Positions 1-10,040 of a stretch of 64,000 nt of DNA are shown piece by piece; the stretch's first letter is position 1; every line of letters begins with the position of its first letter. A program made the translations under genes and the position numbers. This DNA is from Lachnospiraceae bacterium C7 (GTDB taxonomy: Bacteria > Bacillota > Clostridia > Lachnospirales > Lachnospiraceae): assembly GCA_900113385.1 (NCBI GenBank), contig FOPE01000007.1:23468-87467 (forward strand), given 5' to 3'. The notes beneath the pieces are model-generated. The model made no database searches, was not told where the DNA came from, and saw only the letters and a program-made list of their open reading frames with translations.

Positions 1-1259
1 TAATGGCACTCAGTTCCATGAGCAACAACCTTTTCTAAAACATCCTTAGAAGAGATACCGATAGTATTTTTCTCACGAGCAGCGTAAATGTCAGCTAAAA
101 CAACCACATCAGCCATAGATAAAACATCACCAAAGTCCTCTAAAAAGGCCTTAGTACGAGAATAAGTATGAGGCTGGAATACAAGAACAAGTCTGTCATG
201 TGGATAATTCTTAGCAGCAGTTAATGTCGCACGGATTTCAGTTGGGTGATGTGCATAATCATCAATAATAGTAACACCATCAACTTTACCTTTATATTCA
301 AAACGTCTACCAGCGCCACCAAATTTAGATAAACCACGAACAACCGCATCTTTGTCTAAATTAAGGTCATCACATAAAGCAATAGCTGCCATAGCATTAG
401 AAACATTATGCATACCAGGAACGCTTAAAGTAACGTCAAATAATTTCTCACCATTGTGCATAGCAGTAAATGAAGCACATGCTTTATCGTTAAAAGTAAC
501 GTTTTTAGCATAATACTCGCAAGAATCATTTAAACCATAGCTAATAATCTGTTGAGGCATATCTTTTACAATTTCTTCGTAATTGTCAATTTCACCATTA
601 ATAATAGTAGCACCATGATCTAAAGTATTAGAAGCAAACTTTCTGAAAGAATGTCTAATATCATTAATATCCTTAAAGAAATCAAGATGTTCAGCTTCAA
701 TATTTAAAATAATGCTGTATCTTGGACGGAAATTTAAAAAGCTGTTTGTGTATTCACAAGCCTCGGCAATGAAAACATCAGAATTACCAAGTCTTAAATT
801 GCTACCGATAGCTGGGAAAATACCACCTACAGAAATAGTAGGATCAGCCTTAGCTTCAAGCAAAATTTGGCTAATCATAGAAGTTGTAGTAGTTTTTCCG
901 TGAGTACCTGCAACAGCAATTGATTTAGCAAATTGATCCATAATCTGACCTAAAAGCTCGGCACGAGAGAGCATAGGGAGATTAGCCTCTTTAGCTGCAA
1001 CAAATTCAGGGTTGTCTTCGCTGATAGCAGCAGTATAAACAACAACATCCATATCTTTAGAAATGTTGTCAGCAGCCTGAGGATAAGAAACCTTAATTCC
1101 CTTAGCAACTAAAGCGCGTGTATAATCAGATTCCTTCATATCAGAACCAGAAACCTTAAAATCTTTATCAAATAAAATTTCAGCAAGAGCGCTCATGCTG
1201 ACACCGCCAATACCAATGAAGTGTACATGTACTGGCATATTGAAATTTATTTCATACAT
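1..1259 (-). CDS. murC: UDP-N-acetylmuramate--L-alanine ligase, 3' end cut by window edge
   Basis: Cytoplasmic Mur ligase that adds L-alanine to UDP-MurNAc with ATP, the first step of peptidoglycan stem-peptide assembly. The reverse-strand translation starts MYEINFNMPVHVHFIGIGG, with the N-terminal GIGG nucleotide-binding loop, and has the ATP loop GTHGKTTTTS at about residues 115-124 and the DDYAHHPTEI motif of the C-terminal half. About 419 codons are present out of about 455-460 usual for the family, so only the last stretch is missing beyond base 1. The start ATG (1259-1257) follows an AGGAAGG ribosome binding site. It is divergent from glgC and shares the 350-base upstream region. Identification is certain from the family motifs. 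Confidence 0.97.
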   Translation of the reverse strand, partial: MYEINFNMPVHVHFIGIGGVSMSALAEILFDKDFKVSGSDMKESDYTRALVAKGIKVSYPQAADNISKDMDVVVYTAAISEDNPEFVAAKEANLPMLSRAELLGQIMDQFAKSIAVAGTHGKTTTTSMISQILLEAKADPTISVGGIFPAIGSNLRLGNSDVFIAEACEYTNSFLNFRPRYSIILNIEAEHLDFFKDINDIRHSFRKFASNTLDHGATIINGEIDNYEEIVKDMPQQIISYGLNDSCEYYAKNVTFNDKACASFTAMHNGEKLFDVTLSVPGMHNVSNAMAAIALCDDLNLDKDAVVRGLSKFGGAGRRFEYKGKVDGVTIIDDYAHHPTEIRATLTAAKNYPHDRLVLVFQPHTYSRTKAFLEDFGDVLSMADVVVLADIYAAREKNTIGISSKDVLEKVVAHGTECH

Positions 1260-1304
1260 ATTAATTACCTTCCTAACAATAAAATTAAAATGAATTACTT
1301 CTCT

Positions 1305-1332
1305 ATTATAAACACTATCATTTATTTTGCAA
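1305..1332 (-). promoter_or_regulatory. Probable sigma-A promoter for murC
   Basis: On the minus strand TTGCAA (1332-1327) and TATAAT (1310-1305) are separated by 16 bases, about 45 bases upstream of the murC start. This is a good vegetative promoter by eye. Confidence 0.55.
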
Positions 1333-1528
1333 ATAGTTTCGAAGTATGAAAAACAAAAAAATTGGTTAAAAAAAATAGAATTTAATTAAAAAAAATAGAA
1401 AAAAATAAAAAATAGGCATAAACATCTTTTTGCTCAGGATAAAATAAATAAAAAAAACGCAAAATTAAACAAATTGTAGATAATAAACAAGCGAAATAAA
1501 TAAATTGTTTAAAAAAGTGCGAAAACTG

Positions 1529-1558
1529 TTGTTTTATAAAATAACAATATGTTATAAT
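1529..1558 (+). promoter_or_regulatory. Probable sigma-A promoter for glgC-glgD
   Basis: TTGTTT (1529-1534) and TATAAT (1553-1558) with an 18-base spacer lie about 50 bases upstream of glgC. The 1330-1528 stretch between this and the murC promoter is very A-rich and shows no gene. Confidence 0.5.
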
Positions 1559-1610
1559 CATATAGAGCATTAAGTATAGCATTGATACAGACAGACGAGG
1601 AGTGAAAGAC

Positions 1611-2885
1611 GTGATTAAAAAGGAAATGATAGCAATGCTACTTGCTGGGGGACAAGGAAGTAGATTGGGGGTTCTCACTGCTGACGTAGCTAAACCGGCT
1701 GTAGCGTTCGGAGGAAAGTATCGTATAATTGATTTCCCACTTAGCAATTGCATTAACTCGGGAATAGATACGGTAGGTGTATTAACACAATATCAACCAC
1801 TTCGACTTAATTCTCATATAGGAATAGGTATTCCATGGGACTTAGATCGAAATAATGGTGGAGTAAGTGTATTACCACCATACGAAAAAAGTGACAATAG
1901 TGAGTGGTATTCAGGTACTGCTAACGCAATTTTCCAGAATATGAAATACATGGAAAGCTATAATCCAGATTATGTATTAATCCTTTCAGGAGATCATATT
2001 TATAAAATGGATTATGAAGTCATGTTAGACTTCCATAAGGAAAATAATGCTGATGTCACAATTGCAACAATGCCAGTGCCAATGGAAGAGGCAAGTAGAT
2101 TTGGTATTATGATTGCAGATGAAAACAAGCAGATTATGGAATTCGAGGAAAAACCAGAGCATCCAAGAAGTAACCTAGCTTCAATGGGTATCTATATTTT
2201 CTCATGGCCAGTGTTACGAGATGCGCTTTACGCTATGAAAGATCAAAGTAATTGCGATTTCGGAAAGCATATCATACCTTATTGTTTTGATCAAAATAAG
2301 AAAATGTATGCATTTGAATATAATGGCTACTGGAAAGATGTAGGAACATTAGGTTCATATTGGGAAGCAAATATGGAACTTATTGATTTGATTCCAGAAT
2401 TCAACTTGTATGAAGAGTATTGGAAAATTTATACTAAGAGTGACAACATTGAACCACAATATATTTCAGCAGAAGCACATGTAGAACGCAGTATTATCGG
2501 CGAGGGTTCAGAGATATACGGCGAAGTAATTAATTCTGTCATAGGTGCAGGGGTATACGTTGGAAAGGGAACCGTGGTTAGAGACTCTATCATTATGAAA
2601 AACACAAAAATTGGAGATAATGTCACAGTTGAAAAATCGATTATAGCAGAGGGATGTGAAATCGGAGACAATGCAGTATTAGGAATTGGAGAGGAAGTAC
2701 CTAATAAGATGAATGCAAAAGTATATGCATTTGGCTTAGCAACAGTAGGCGAAAACTCATACGTACCAAAGGGAGTAAAAATTGGTAAAAATACTGCAAT
2801 CCTTGGTAAAACAACAGTCGAGGATTATCCAGATGGAACATTGGCTAGCGGAGAATCGATTATTAAGGCAGGTGACGACAAATGA
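1611..2885 (+). CDS. glgC: Glucose-1-phosphate adenylyltransferase, catalytic subunit
   Basis: Makes ADP-glucose from ATP and glucose-1-phosphate, the committed step of bacterial glycogen synthesis. The N-terminal nucleotidyltransferase domain shows [12 protein letters not shown] near residue 12 and [10 protein letters not shown] and FEEKP further on. The C-terminal quarter is a left-handed beta-helix with repeats such as [18 protein letters not shown]. At about 424 residues it has the usual length. A GTG at 1602 lies against the GAGGAG ribosome binding site with no spacer, so the GTG at 1611, with a spacer of 9 and giving the family-typical start (M)[13 protein letters not shown], is preferred. 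It overlaps glgD by 4 bases, so the two are co-translated. Confidence 0.95.
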   Translation: MIKKEMIAMLLAGGQGSRLGVLTADVAKPAVAFGGKYRIIDFPLSNCINSGIDTVGVLTQYQPLRLNSHIGIGIPWDLDRNNGGVSVLPPYEKSDNSEWYSGTANAIFQNMKYMESYNPDYVLILSGDHIYKMDYEVMLDFHKENNADVTIATMPVPMEEASRFGIMIADENKQIMEFEEKPEHPRSNLASMGIYIFSWPVLRDALYAMKDQSNCDFGKHIIPYCFDQNKKMYAFEYNGYWKDVGTLGSYWEANMELIDLIPEFNLYEEYWKIYTKSDNIEPQYISAEAHVERSIIGEGSEIYGEVINSVIGAGVYVGKGTVVRDSIIMKNTKIGDNVTVEKSIIAEGCEIGDNAVLGIGEEVPNKMNAKVYAFGLATVGENSYVPKGVKIGKNTAILGKTTVEDYPDGTLASGESIIKAGDDK

Positions 2886-4000
2886 AGACAATAGGAATTA
2901 TTTTAGCTGGCGGTAACAACAAAAGAATGAGAGAATTAACAGCGCACAGAGCAACATCAGCAATGCCTGTTGGAGGCAATTACAGAAGCATTGATTTTGC
3001 TCTAAGTAATATGAGTAATTCTCATATTCAAACCGTAGCTATATTAACACAATATAATGCTAGATCTCTAAATGAGCACTTGAGCTCATCAAAATGGTGG
3101 AATTTTGGCCGTAAACAAGGCGGAATGTACTTATTTACACCAACAATTACATCAGAAAATGCAGATTGGTACAGAGGAACAGCAGATTCAATGTATCAAA
3201 ATATCGATTTCTTAAAGAAAAGACATGAACCGTATGTAATTATTGCAAATGGTGATTGTGTGTATAAAATGGACTACAACAAAATCCTAGACTATCATAT
3301 TGCAAAAAAAGCAGATATTACAGTTGTATGTAAAGATATGCCAATGGATTATGATGTAAGAAGATTTGGCGTAGTCAAAATGAATGAAGAATCAAGAATT
3401 ATTGATTTTGAAGAAAAACCTTTAGTAGCAACTTCTAGAACTGTTTCAACAGGAATCTATGTTGTAAGAAGAAGACAACTTATAGAGATGCTTGAAAGAG
3501 CAGCAGAAGAAAACAGATATGATTTCGTAACAGATATTTTAATCCGATATAAGAACGTAAAGAAAATTTATGGTTATAAGTTCAATGATTATTGGAGCAA
3601 TATAGCATCGGTAGATGATTATTATAGAACAAATATGGATTTCTTGAAGCGAGATGTACGTCAGTATTTCTTTAGGGATGACCCAAAGATTTACTCAAAA
3701 GTCGATGATCTTCCTCCAGCGAAATACAATACAGGTTCTGAGGTAAGTAATAGCCTGATAGCAAGTGGATGTATCATCAATAGTAAGGTAGAAAACTCAA
3801 TTCTTTTCAAAAAAGTTTTCATTGGTAAGAATTGTGTTATAAAGAATTCTATTATTTTGAACGATGCATATATTGGGGATAACACTCATGTCGAGAACTG
3901 CATTGTAGAGAGTAGGGGAACACTCAAAGCAAATACATATTATTGCGGGGAAGATGAAGTTAAGATTGTATCCGAACAAAATGAGCGATATATGCTCTAA
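2882..4000 (+). CDS. glgD: GlgD, regulatory or non-catalytic ADP-glucose pyrophosphorylase subunit
   Basis: A paralogue of GlgC found next to it in Firmicutes. In Bacillus and clostridia GlgD is known as a poorly active subunit that forms a heteromer with GlgC and changes its kinetics. The protein (372 residues) begins [20 protein letters not shown], where the glycine-rich loop differs from the GlgC consensus AGGQGSRL. It keeps FEEKP and a shortened C-terminal beta-helix. The ATG overlaps the glgC stop (ATGA). Together with malQ at 32 kb it indicates glycogen and alpha-glucan metabolism. The catalytic deficiency is inferred from family knowledge and the altered loop. Confidence 0.93.
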   Translation: MKTIGIILAGGNNKRMRELTAHRATSAMPVGGNYRSIDFALSNMSNSHIQTVAILTQYNARSLNEHLSSSKWWNFGRKQGGMYLFTPTITSENADWYRGTADSMYQNIDFLKKRHEPYVIIANGDCVYKMDYNKILDYHIAKKADITVVCKDMPMDYDVRRFGVVKMNEESRIIDFEEKPLVATSRTVSTGIYVVRRRQLIEMLERAAEENRYDFVTDILIRYKNVKKIYGYKFNDYWSNIASVDDYYRTNMDFLKRDVRQYFFRDDPKIYSKVDDLPPAKYNTGSEVSNSLIASGCIINSKVENSILFKKVFIGKNCVIKNSIILNDAYIGDNTHVENCIVESRGTLKANTYYCGEDEVKIVSEQNERYML

Positions 4001-4010
4001 AAAACTAACG

Positions 4011-4034
4011 TTGACAAGAAAATCATGCTATAAT
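4011..4034 (+). promoter_or_regulatory. Promoter of spoVG (extended -10)
   Basis: A TATAAT at 4029-4034 is preceded by TG at -15/-14 (TGCTATAAT), an extended -10. A TTGACA at 4011-4016 lies only 12 bases upstream, too close for a normal -35, so the extended -10 is the main evidence. Confidence 0.45.
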
Positions 4035-4067
4035 TAAGCATGAACAAATGACGAGGAGGCAAAAGCC

Positions 4068-4334
4068 ATGGAGATTACAGATATTCGTATCCGTAAAGTC
4101 GAAAAAGAAGGAAAGATGAAGGCAGTAGTGTCAATTACAATTGAGGATCAATTTGTTGTACACGACATCAAAATTATTGAGGGTGAAAAAGGATTATTTA
4201 TCGCAATGCCAAGCCGTAAGGCAGCAGATGGAGAGTATCGCGATATTGCTCATCCAATCAATTCAGAGACAAGAACAAGATTACAGGAAATGATTCTTAC
4301 AAAGTACAAAGAATTATTAGAAGCAAATGAATAA
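4068..4334 (+). CDS. spoVG: SpoVG family septation and regulatory protein
   Basis: Small nucleic-acid-binding regulator (88 residues). In Bacillus it affects septation and in other Firmicutes it binds DNA and RNA to regulate capsule, virulence and stress genes; it is not restricted to spore formers. The start [20 protein letters not shown] and the motif FIAMPSRK are typical. The ATG follows GAGGAGG with a good spacer. It is a single gene with its own promoter and a terminator at 4357-4394. Confidence 0.95.
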   Translation: MEITDIRIRKVEKEGKMKAVVSITIEDQFVVHDIKIIEGEKGLFIAMPSRKAADGEYRDIAHPINSETRTRLQEMILTKYKELLEANE

Positions 4335-4356
4335 TTGTAATAAGATTTAATAAAAG

Positions 4357-4394
4357 AGGGTGTCACATTATGAAAATAGTGTGGCATCCTTTTT
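4357..4394 (+). terminator. Intrinsic terminator of spoVG
   Basis: AGGGTGTCACA and TGTGGCATCCT pair over 11 positions with two G-T wobbles around a 10-base loop, followed by a T run. Confidence 0.85.
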
Positions 4395-4419
4395 AATGTA
4401 AAAAAGATAGAACATGCGT

Positions 4420-4448
4420 TTGAAAAAATGGTTGATATATGGTATTAT
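4420..4448 (+). promoter_or_regulatory. Probable promoter of pth-mfd
   Basis: TTGAAA (4420-4425) and TATTAT (4443-4448), 17-base spacer, just downstream of the spoVG terminator and about 60 bases before pth. Confidence 0.55.
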
Positions 4449-4511
4449 AATTTTACATAAAAGCAAATAATAATTTTATTGATAAATTTAGAAGAAAAAG
4501 AGGAAATAACA

Positions 4512-5087
4512 ATGTATTTAATCGTAGGTTTAGGTAATCCAGGAAAACAATATGAAAACACACGCCACAACGTTGGATTTGACGCAATTGACGTATTAGC
4601 AGATAAATACCATATAAATATGACAGAGAATAAACATAAAGCAATATGTGGAAAAGGTACAATAGAAGGCCAAAAAGTAATTTTAGCAAAACCACAAACA
4701 TTTATGAATTTAAGTGGAGAAAGTGTAAGAGATATTATTAATTTTTATAAAATAGATCCAGAAGAAGAAATGTTAGTAATGTTTGATGACATAAGTTTAG
4801 CACCAGGTAACCTTCGTATCAGAAAAAAAGGAAGTGCAGGTGGACATAATGGAATTAAAAATATTATTGCTCAGACAGGTACACAGAACTTCAAAAGAGT
4901 AAAAATTGGAGTGGGAGAAAAGCCAGCAGGATGGGACCTTGCAGATCATGTACTTGGACATTTTAGTAATGCAGACAGAAAATTAGTAAATGAAGCGCTA
5001 GAAGATGCAGCAGAAGCAGCAAAACTTATAATAATTGATGAAGTTGATAAAGCAATGAACGATTTTAATCAAAAAAAGCAGAGGTAG
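4512..5087 (+). CDS. pth: Peptidyl-tRNA hydrolase
   Basis: Cleaves peptidyl-tRNA dropped from stalled ribosomes, recycling tRNA. The 191-residue protein begins MYLIVGLGNPGKQYENTRHN. The catalytic histidine is at about residue 19 and the family motifs FDDISLAPG and GSAGGHNG are present. An in-frame upstream ATG at 4479 exists, but the AGAGGAA site at 4498-4505 and the conserved N terminus set the start at 4512. The stop lies 3 bases before mfd, whose ribosome binding site overlaps the end of pth; pth-mfd is a common Firmicute operon. Confidence 0.97.
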   Translation: MYLIVGLGNPGKQYENTRHNVGFDAIDVLADKYHINMTENKHKAICGKGTIEGQKVILAKPQTFMNLSGESVRDIINFYKIDPEEEMLVMFDDISLAPGNLRIRKKGSAGGHNGIKNIIAQTGTQNFKRVKIGVGEKPAGWDLADHVLGHFSNADRKLVNEALEDAAEAAKLIIIDEVDKAMNDFNQKKQR

Positions 5088-5090
5088 AAA

Positions 5091-8000
5091 GTGAAAACAT
5101 TTTTAGAATCCATAAAAGATTTTAATGCTTATTCAGAGATAGCAAAAGACTATAAAAACAAATCAGGACTAATAACTATAACAGGTGTGCTAGATGCAGC
5201 AAAGCCACATTTAGCCTACGTATTAGACCAAGAGAGAAAACATAAAATAATAGTAGCTTGTGATGAATTAAAAGCAAAAGAATTATATGATAATTATAGT
5301 TTTTTTGATGAAGATGTAGTGTATTATCCAGAAAAAGATATTTTATTTTATCAGTCGGATATTAGGGGAAACCTTTTGACGGCTCAAAGAATAGAAGCAT
5401 TAAAACAAATAAATGAAGGTAAATGCACAATTGTAACTACATTTAATGCGCTGATGAATACAATGGCACCAAAAGAAAAAACATTTGGAAGCGTCATAAC
5501 TATACAATCAGAGCAAGAATTAAATCTAGATAAAATATCTCAAAAGCTTGTTAGAATGGGATATAAAAAAGAGTATCAAGTAGAGGCAAGAGGACAATTT
5601 GCAATGCGAGGTGGAATTGTAGATATTTTTCCACTAACAGAAGAAAATCCTATTCGAATAGAGATGTGGGGCGACGAAGTTGATAATATAAGAAGTTTTG
5701 ATGTAGAAAATCAAAGATCAATTGACAGCCTAGACGAGATAGTAATTTTCCCAGCATGTGAATTAGTTCTTACAGAAGAAGAACTTGATGCCGGAATAAC
5801 TAGAATGAAAAAAGAGGCAAAGACCTTTTATGAAAAACTTCGTAAACAAATGAAGATAGAAGAGGCTCATAGAGTCAAGGAACAGGCAGAAGAATTAGAA
5901 GAAGAATGGAAAGAAATGGCCATGACAGAAGGTCAAGACGCATATCTTTCCTATTTTTGTGATGTAAAAACATCTCTTTTAGACTACTTTGATAAAGATG
6001 ATACAGAAATTATTTTTGATGAATTGCAAAGATGTGTAGAGAGAGGAAAGCAAACAGAAATCGAATACACAGAGAGCATGAGTCATAGATTAGCAGCAGG
6101 TTATATATTGCCTGGGCAAATGAAGGAGCTATTTACACATAAAGAGATTTTAGGAAAGCTCAATAAATTCAAGACAATAGCACTTGCCATGCTTGATGAT
6201 AAAACTCAAGGTCTAGTGCCACTTCAAGAATATAGTATTAGAGTAAAAAGTGTTAATGGCTATAAAAATAGTTTTGAATTACTTCTTAAGGATTTACAAG
6301 TTTATAAAAAAAATAAATACAAAATCATAGTATTGTCAGGCTCAAGAACTAGAGCTCAAAGACTTGCAAAAGATTTAATGGATAACGAATTAGAGTGTTT
6401 TTTTTCAGAGGACAAAGACAAAAACTTACAAAATGGCGAAATAATGGTAAGTTATGGCAATCTTCATAGAGGTTTTGAGTATCCAGACTATAGATTTGTT
6501 GTAATAACAGAAACAGACATTTTTGGAGCAGAAAAAAAGAAAAAGAAGCGACAAAAGAAATACGAAGGCGAAAGAATTCAAAGCTTTACAGATTTAAGCG
6601 TGGGAGATTATGTTGTTCATGAAAATCACGGACTTGGAATATATAGAGGAATTGAAAAGATTGAAGTAGACCATAAAATGAAGGATTACATCAAAATAGA
6701 ATATGCCAATAGTGGAAATCTTTATATTCTTGCAACGCAATTAGAACTGATTCAAAAGTATGCGGGAAAAGATGCTAGAAAGCCTAAACTAAATAAACTT
6801 GGTGGAAAAGAATGGACTAAAACTAAAAATAAAGTTAGAACAGCAGTTAAAGAAATTGCAGCAGATTTAGTGAAACTTTATGCAGCTAGATCAAAAGAAG
6901 ATGGATTTGCATATGGTCCAGATACAGTATGGCAAAAAGAATTTGAAGAACTTTTCCCATATGAAGAAACAAGGGACCAAGAACTTGCAATTGAAGCCAC
7001 AAAGCGAGATATGGAAAGCCACAAAATCATGGATAGATTAGTATGTGGAGACGTGGGATATGGAAAAACTGAGATAGCTATTAGAGCTGCATTTAAAGCT
7101 GTACAAGAAGGAAAACAAGTAGCATATCTAGTACCGACAACTATTTTAGCACAGCAGCATTACAACACATTTGTCCAAAGAATGAAGGATTTTCCAATAA
7201 ACGTGGCCGGATTAAGTAGATTTAGATCTACTGCAGAACAGAAAAAAGCTATAGAAGGCCTAAAGAATGGACAAATTGACATAGTTGTAGGAACGCACAG
7301 AATATTGTCGAAAGATATAGGATTCAAAGATTTAGGATTACTTATTATAGATGAAGAACAACGATTTGGAGTTGCTCATAAAGAAAAGATAAAGCAAATG
7401 AAGGAAAACGTAGATGTTTTAACCTTAACTGCCACACCAATTCCAAGAACATTGCATATGAGCTTAATTGGAATAAGAGATATGAGTGTCTTAGAAGAAC
7501 CACCAATGGATAGAATTCCTATTCAAACATACGTAACTCAATACAATGAAGAAATGGTTAGAGAAGCCATTAATAGAGAGTTAGCACGAGGTGGACAAGT
7601 ATTTTATGTATATAATAAGGTGAAAGATATTGCTGAAGTAGCAAATAAAGTACAATCGCTGTTGCCAGATGCAACTGTAGCTTACGCCCATGGACAAATG
7701 AAAGTTACAGAATTAGAAAATATTATGTATGACTTTATCAATGGGGATATAGATGTATTAGTTTCAACAACTATTATAGAAACTGGATTAGATATATCTA
7801 ATGTAAATACGATGATTATACAAGATGCAGAAAACTTAGGACTATCGCAATTGTACCAATTGAGAGGACGAGTAGGTAGAAGCAATAGAACATCTTATGC
7901 ATTTTTAATGTATAAGCCAGGGAAAATGCTAAAAGAAGTAGCAGAAAAAAGACTAGCTGCCATGAAAGAATATTCAGATTTAGGAAGCGGTTTTAAAATA

Positions 8001-8696
8001 GCAATGCGAGATCTAGAAATTAGAGGCGCAGGAAATTTGCTAGGAGCAGAGCAAAGTGGCCACATGGAAGCAATTGGTTATGACCTATATTGTAAAATGC
8101 TAAATGAAGCAGTCAAAGAAGCCAAAGGTGAAAAAGTGGAAGAAAGATTTGATACATCAATTGATATCAAAACAAATGCATTTATTCCTGAAAAATACAT
8201 TGCGAATGAATATCAAAAACTTGATATATATAAACGTATAGCAGGTATAGAAAATCAAGAAGAAGCTGATGATATGTTAGAAGAGCTTATTGATAGATTT
8301 GGTGAACCACCAAAATCAGTTCAAAACCTATTAGCAATAGCTCGCCTCAAAATGTTAGCACATAAACTATATATAGAAGAAATAGTGCAGACAGATGATA
8401 TCATTAAACTTAAAATGTTCGAAAAAGCTAAAATAGATCCAGTAATGATACCAAAATTAGTGGAAATACATTCACCGGCACTAAAATTTATACCAGACAC
8501 AAAGCAACCATATTTTTCATATACAATGAATATAAATAACCGCGGAACTGTAGGAAAAAGAAATTCAAGTAGAATTTTAGGAACTCGAGTTACTTCAAGA
8601 AAGCCAACGGGAATAAAAAATAAAAATACACAAGATTCCATAGCAATATTGGACAAATTATTGAAGGATATGGAAAAAATCTTGCTAGAAAATTAG
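5091..8696 (+). CDS. mfd: Transcription-repair coupling factor
   Basis: ATP-driven translocase that displaces RNA polymerase stalled at DNA damage and recruits UvrA. At 1201 residues it is full length. Seen in order: a UvrB-like N-terminal module with MRGGIVDIFP near residue 180; the CarD-like polymerase-interacting domain (SVGDYVVHENHGLGIYRG, about 502-560); helicase motifs with Walker A GDVGYGKTE near 655 and DEEQRFGV near 750; and a C-terminal TRCF domain. The start is GTG at 5091 with AGAGG overlapping the pth stop. The last 45 residues contain a basic stretch (KRNSSRILGTRVTSRKPTG) that may be lineage specific. Confidence 0.98.
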   Translation: MKTFLESIKDFNAYSEIAKDYKNKSGLITITGVLDAAKPHLAYVLDQERKHKIIVACDELKAKELYDNYSFFDEDVVYYPEKDILFYQSDIRGNLLTAQRIEALKQINEGKCTIVTTFNALMNTMAPKEKTFGSVITIQSEQELNLDKISQKLVRMGYKKEYQVEARGQFAMRGGIVDIFPLTEENPIRIEMWGDEVDNIRSFDVENQRSIDSLDEIVIFPACELVLTEEELDAGITRMKKEAKTFYEKLRKQMKIEEAHRVKEQAEELEEEWKEMAMTEGQDAYLSYFCDVKTSLLDYFDKDDTEIIFDELQRCVERGKQTEIEYTESMSHRLAAGYILPGQMKELFTHKEILGKLNKFKTIALAMLDDKTQGLVPLQEYSIRVKSVNGYKNSFELLLKDLQVYKKNKYKIIVLSGSRTRAQRLAKDLMDNELECFFSEDKDKNLQNGEIMVSYGNLHRGFEYPDYRFVVITETDIFGAEKKKKKRQKKYEGERIQSFTDLSVGDYVVHENHGLGIYRGIEKIEVDHKMKDYIKIEYANSGNLYILATQLELIQKYAGKDARKPKLNKLGGKEWTKTKNKVRTAVKEIAADLVKLYAARSKEDGFAYGPDTVWQKEFEELFPYEETRDQELAIEATKRDMESHKIMDRLVCGDVGYGKTEIAIRAAFKAVQEGKQVAYLVPTTILAQQHYNTFVQRMKDFPINVAGLSRFRSTAEQKKAIEGLKNGQIDIVVGTHRILSKDIGFKDLGLLIIDEEQRFGVAHKEKIKQMKENVDVLTLTATPIPRTLHMSLIGIRDMSVLEEPPMDRIPIQTYVTQYNEEMVREAINRELARGGQVFYVYNKVKDIAEVANKVQSLLPDATVAYAHGQMKVTELENIMYDFINGDIDVLVSTTIIETGLDISNVNTMIIQDAENLGLSQLYQLRGRVGRSNRTSYAFLMYKPGKMLKEVAEKRLAAMKEYSDLGSGFKIAMRDLEIRGAGNLLGAEQSGHMEAIGYDLYCKMLNEAVKEAKGEKVEERFDTSIDIKTNAFIPEKYIANEYQKLDIYKRIAGIENQEEADDMLEELIDRFGEPPKSVQNLLAIARLKMLAHKLYIEEIVQTDDIIKLKMFEKAKIDPVMIPKLVEIHSPALKFIPDTKQPYFSYTMNINNRGTVGKRNSSRILGTRVTSRKPTGIKNKNTQDSIAILDKLLKDMEKILLEN

Positions 8697-8816
8697 AAAA
8701 GCACTATAATAATCCATAGATTGTATTAGTAAAATACAATAAAATTAGATAAAAATACTAGCGCTGTAATAGCAAAATAAAAGACAGAAAATAAAAAGAC
8801 GTGATTGGGAGGGCTT

Positions 8817-9905
8817 ATGAAAGCAAAACGTATAGCAGCATTATTCGTAGCAACAACACTTTGCATTTCAACACTTTTTGGATGTGCAATTAATAAAAAT
8901 GAAGTAGCAGCTACATATAAAGGTGGCGAGGTAAAATTAGGTGAAGCCAATTTCTTCGCAAGATATCAGCAAGCAGCAGTTGAACCAATGTATAAACAGT
9001 ATTATGGAGACAAAGTGTGGAGCCAAAGTTTTAGCGCAGATGGTGGAACATTAGAAGATCAAACAATTACTCAAAGTATTGATTCATTACATAAGCTTCA
9101 TACATTAAAGGATCATGCAAAAGATAAAAATGTTTCTTTAACAAAAAATGAAAAAAATGCAATTAAAAAAGCAGCAAAAAAATTCATCAAAGACAATAAA
9201 AAAGATACATTAGATGAAATGACAGCAGATGAAAGTACTGTAGAAGATGTGTTAGAGTTATATACATACCAGGCAAAGATGAGAAAAGAAATCATTAAAG
9301 ATGCAGACACAAATGTTTCAGCAGAAGAAGCTAACATGAGAGCATATTCCATGATTAGAGTGGATTTATCAGGAAAAATGGATCAGCAAACAGGTCAGCA
9401 AACAGCTTATACAGCAGATGAATTGAAAGAAGTAAAAGCTAACGCTAAGAAGATGGCTGAAGAGATTAAATCTGGAGCAGACATGACAAAAACTGCAGAA
9501 AAGTATGGAAATACTGTAACACCAGGAACATATGGTAAAGATGATTCAACATTAGAGAGCAAAGTGAAAAAAGAGTTAGATAAGTTAAAAGAAGGAGAAG
9601 TTTCTTCACTTATTAAAACAGACACAGCTCTTTACGTTGTAAGAATTGATAAAAACACAGATAAAGACGCAACAGAACAAAATAAAAAATCAATTATTTC
9701 TCAACGCCAGGAAAAATTATTCTCTGACACAATTAAAAAATGGCAAAAGGGAGATAAATGGAAAGTAAACAAAAAAGCAATTGAAAAGATTTCATTTAAG
9801 AATTCTTTAAATAAAACAGTAAAAGAAAACACAGAAAAAGCTAGTACAAATCAGCAAACAACAAGTACACAAAATGCAACAGAATCAACATCAACTCAAA
9901 AATAA
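8817..9905 (+). CDS. PrsA-like foldase lipoprotein (parvulin type)
   Basis: Predicted extracytoplasmic folding factor anchored by lipid. A 22-residue signal ends in the lipobox LFGC, giving Cys23 as the lipid-modified residue. An N-terminal SurA/PrsA-like region follows, then a parvulin-like segment with GTYGKDD and KLKEGEVSSLIKTDTALYVV (about 230-290), then a Thr/Gln/Ser-rich tail. A TTG at 8805 is in frame, but the ATG at 8817 after GGGAGGG gives a normal signal peptide and is preferred. The gene follows mfd by 120 bases; 8721-8739 holds a small hairpin without a T tract. Exact PPIase activity cannot be judged by eye. Confidence 0.85.
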   Translation: MKAKRIAALFVATTLCISTLFGCAINKNEVAATYKGGEVKLGEANFFARYQQAAVEPMYKQYYGDKVWSQSFSADGGTLEDQTITQSIDSLHKLHTLKDHAKDKNVSLTKNEKNAIKKAAKKFIKDNKKDTLDEMTADESTVEDVLELYTYQAKMRKEIIKDADTNVSAEEANMRAYSMIRVDLSGKMDQQTGQQTAYTADELKEVKANAKKMAEEIKSGADMTKTAEKYGNTVTPGTYGKDDSTLESKVKKELDKLKEGEVSSLIKTDTALYVVRIDKNTDKDATEQNKKSIISQRQEKLFSDTIKKWQKGDKWKVNKKAIEKISFKNSLNKTVKENTEKASTNQQTTSTQNATESTSTQK

Positions 9906-9949
9906 TTTAGACAAAATACACTAAAGTGAAACAGTTGAGTGAAATGTTG

Positions 9950-9978
9950 TTGCAATAAGCAATATTTAGTTGTAAAAT
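9950..9978 (+). promoter_or_regulatory. Possible promoter upstream of aroK
   Basis: TTGCAA (9950-9955) and TAAAAT (9973-9978) with a 17-base spacer. If used, its transcript passes through the terminator hairpin at 9999-10030 before reaching aroK. Confidence 0.35.
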
Positions 9979-9998
9979 ATAAAATGTATATAAACTAG

Positions 9999-10030
9999 AC
10001 ATCTAGGCTCTATTGCCTAGATGTTTTTTT
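9999..10030 (+). terminator. Intrinsic terminator directly before the aroK ribosome binding site
   Basis: A perfect 10-base stem (ACATCTAGGC with GCCTAGATGT), 6-base loop and seven T residues. AGGAGAG of aroK begins at the next base, so no promoter fits between the two. It either ends the prsA-like transcript or attenuates aroK. Confidence 0.9.
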
Positions 10031-10040
10031 AGGAGAGATT

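Noticed and set aside
4011..4034. Consensus TTGACA and TATAAT as a normal promoter before spoVG
   Set aside because: The spacer is only 12 bases; the extended -10 explains the site better.
8721..8739. Terminator after mfd
   Set aside because: The TTGTATT/AATACAA hairpin has no GC pairs to speak of and no T tract.
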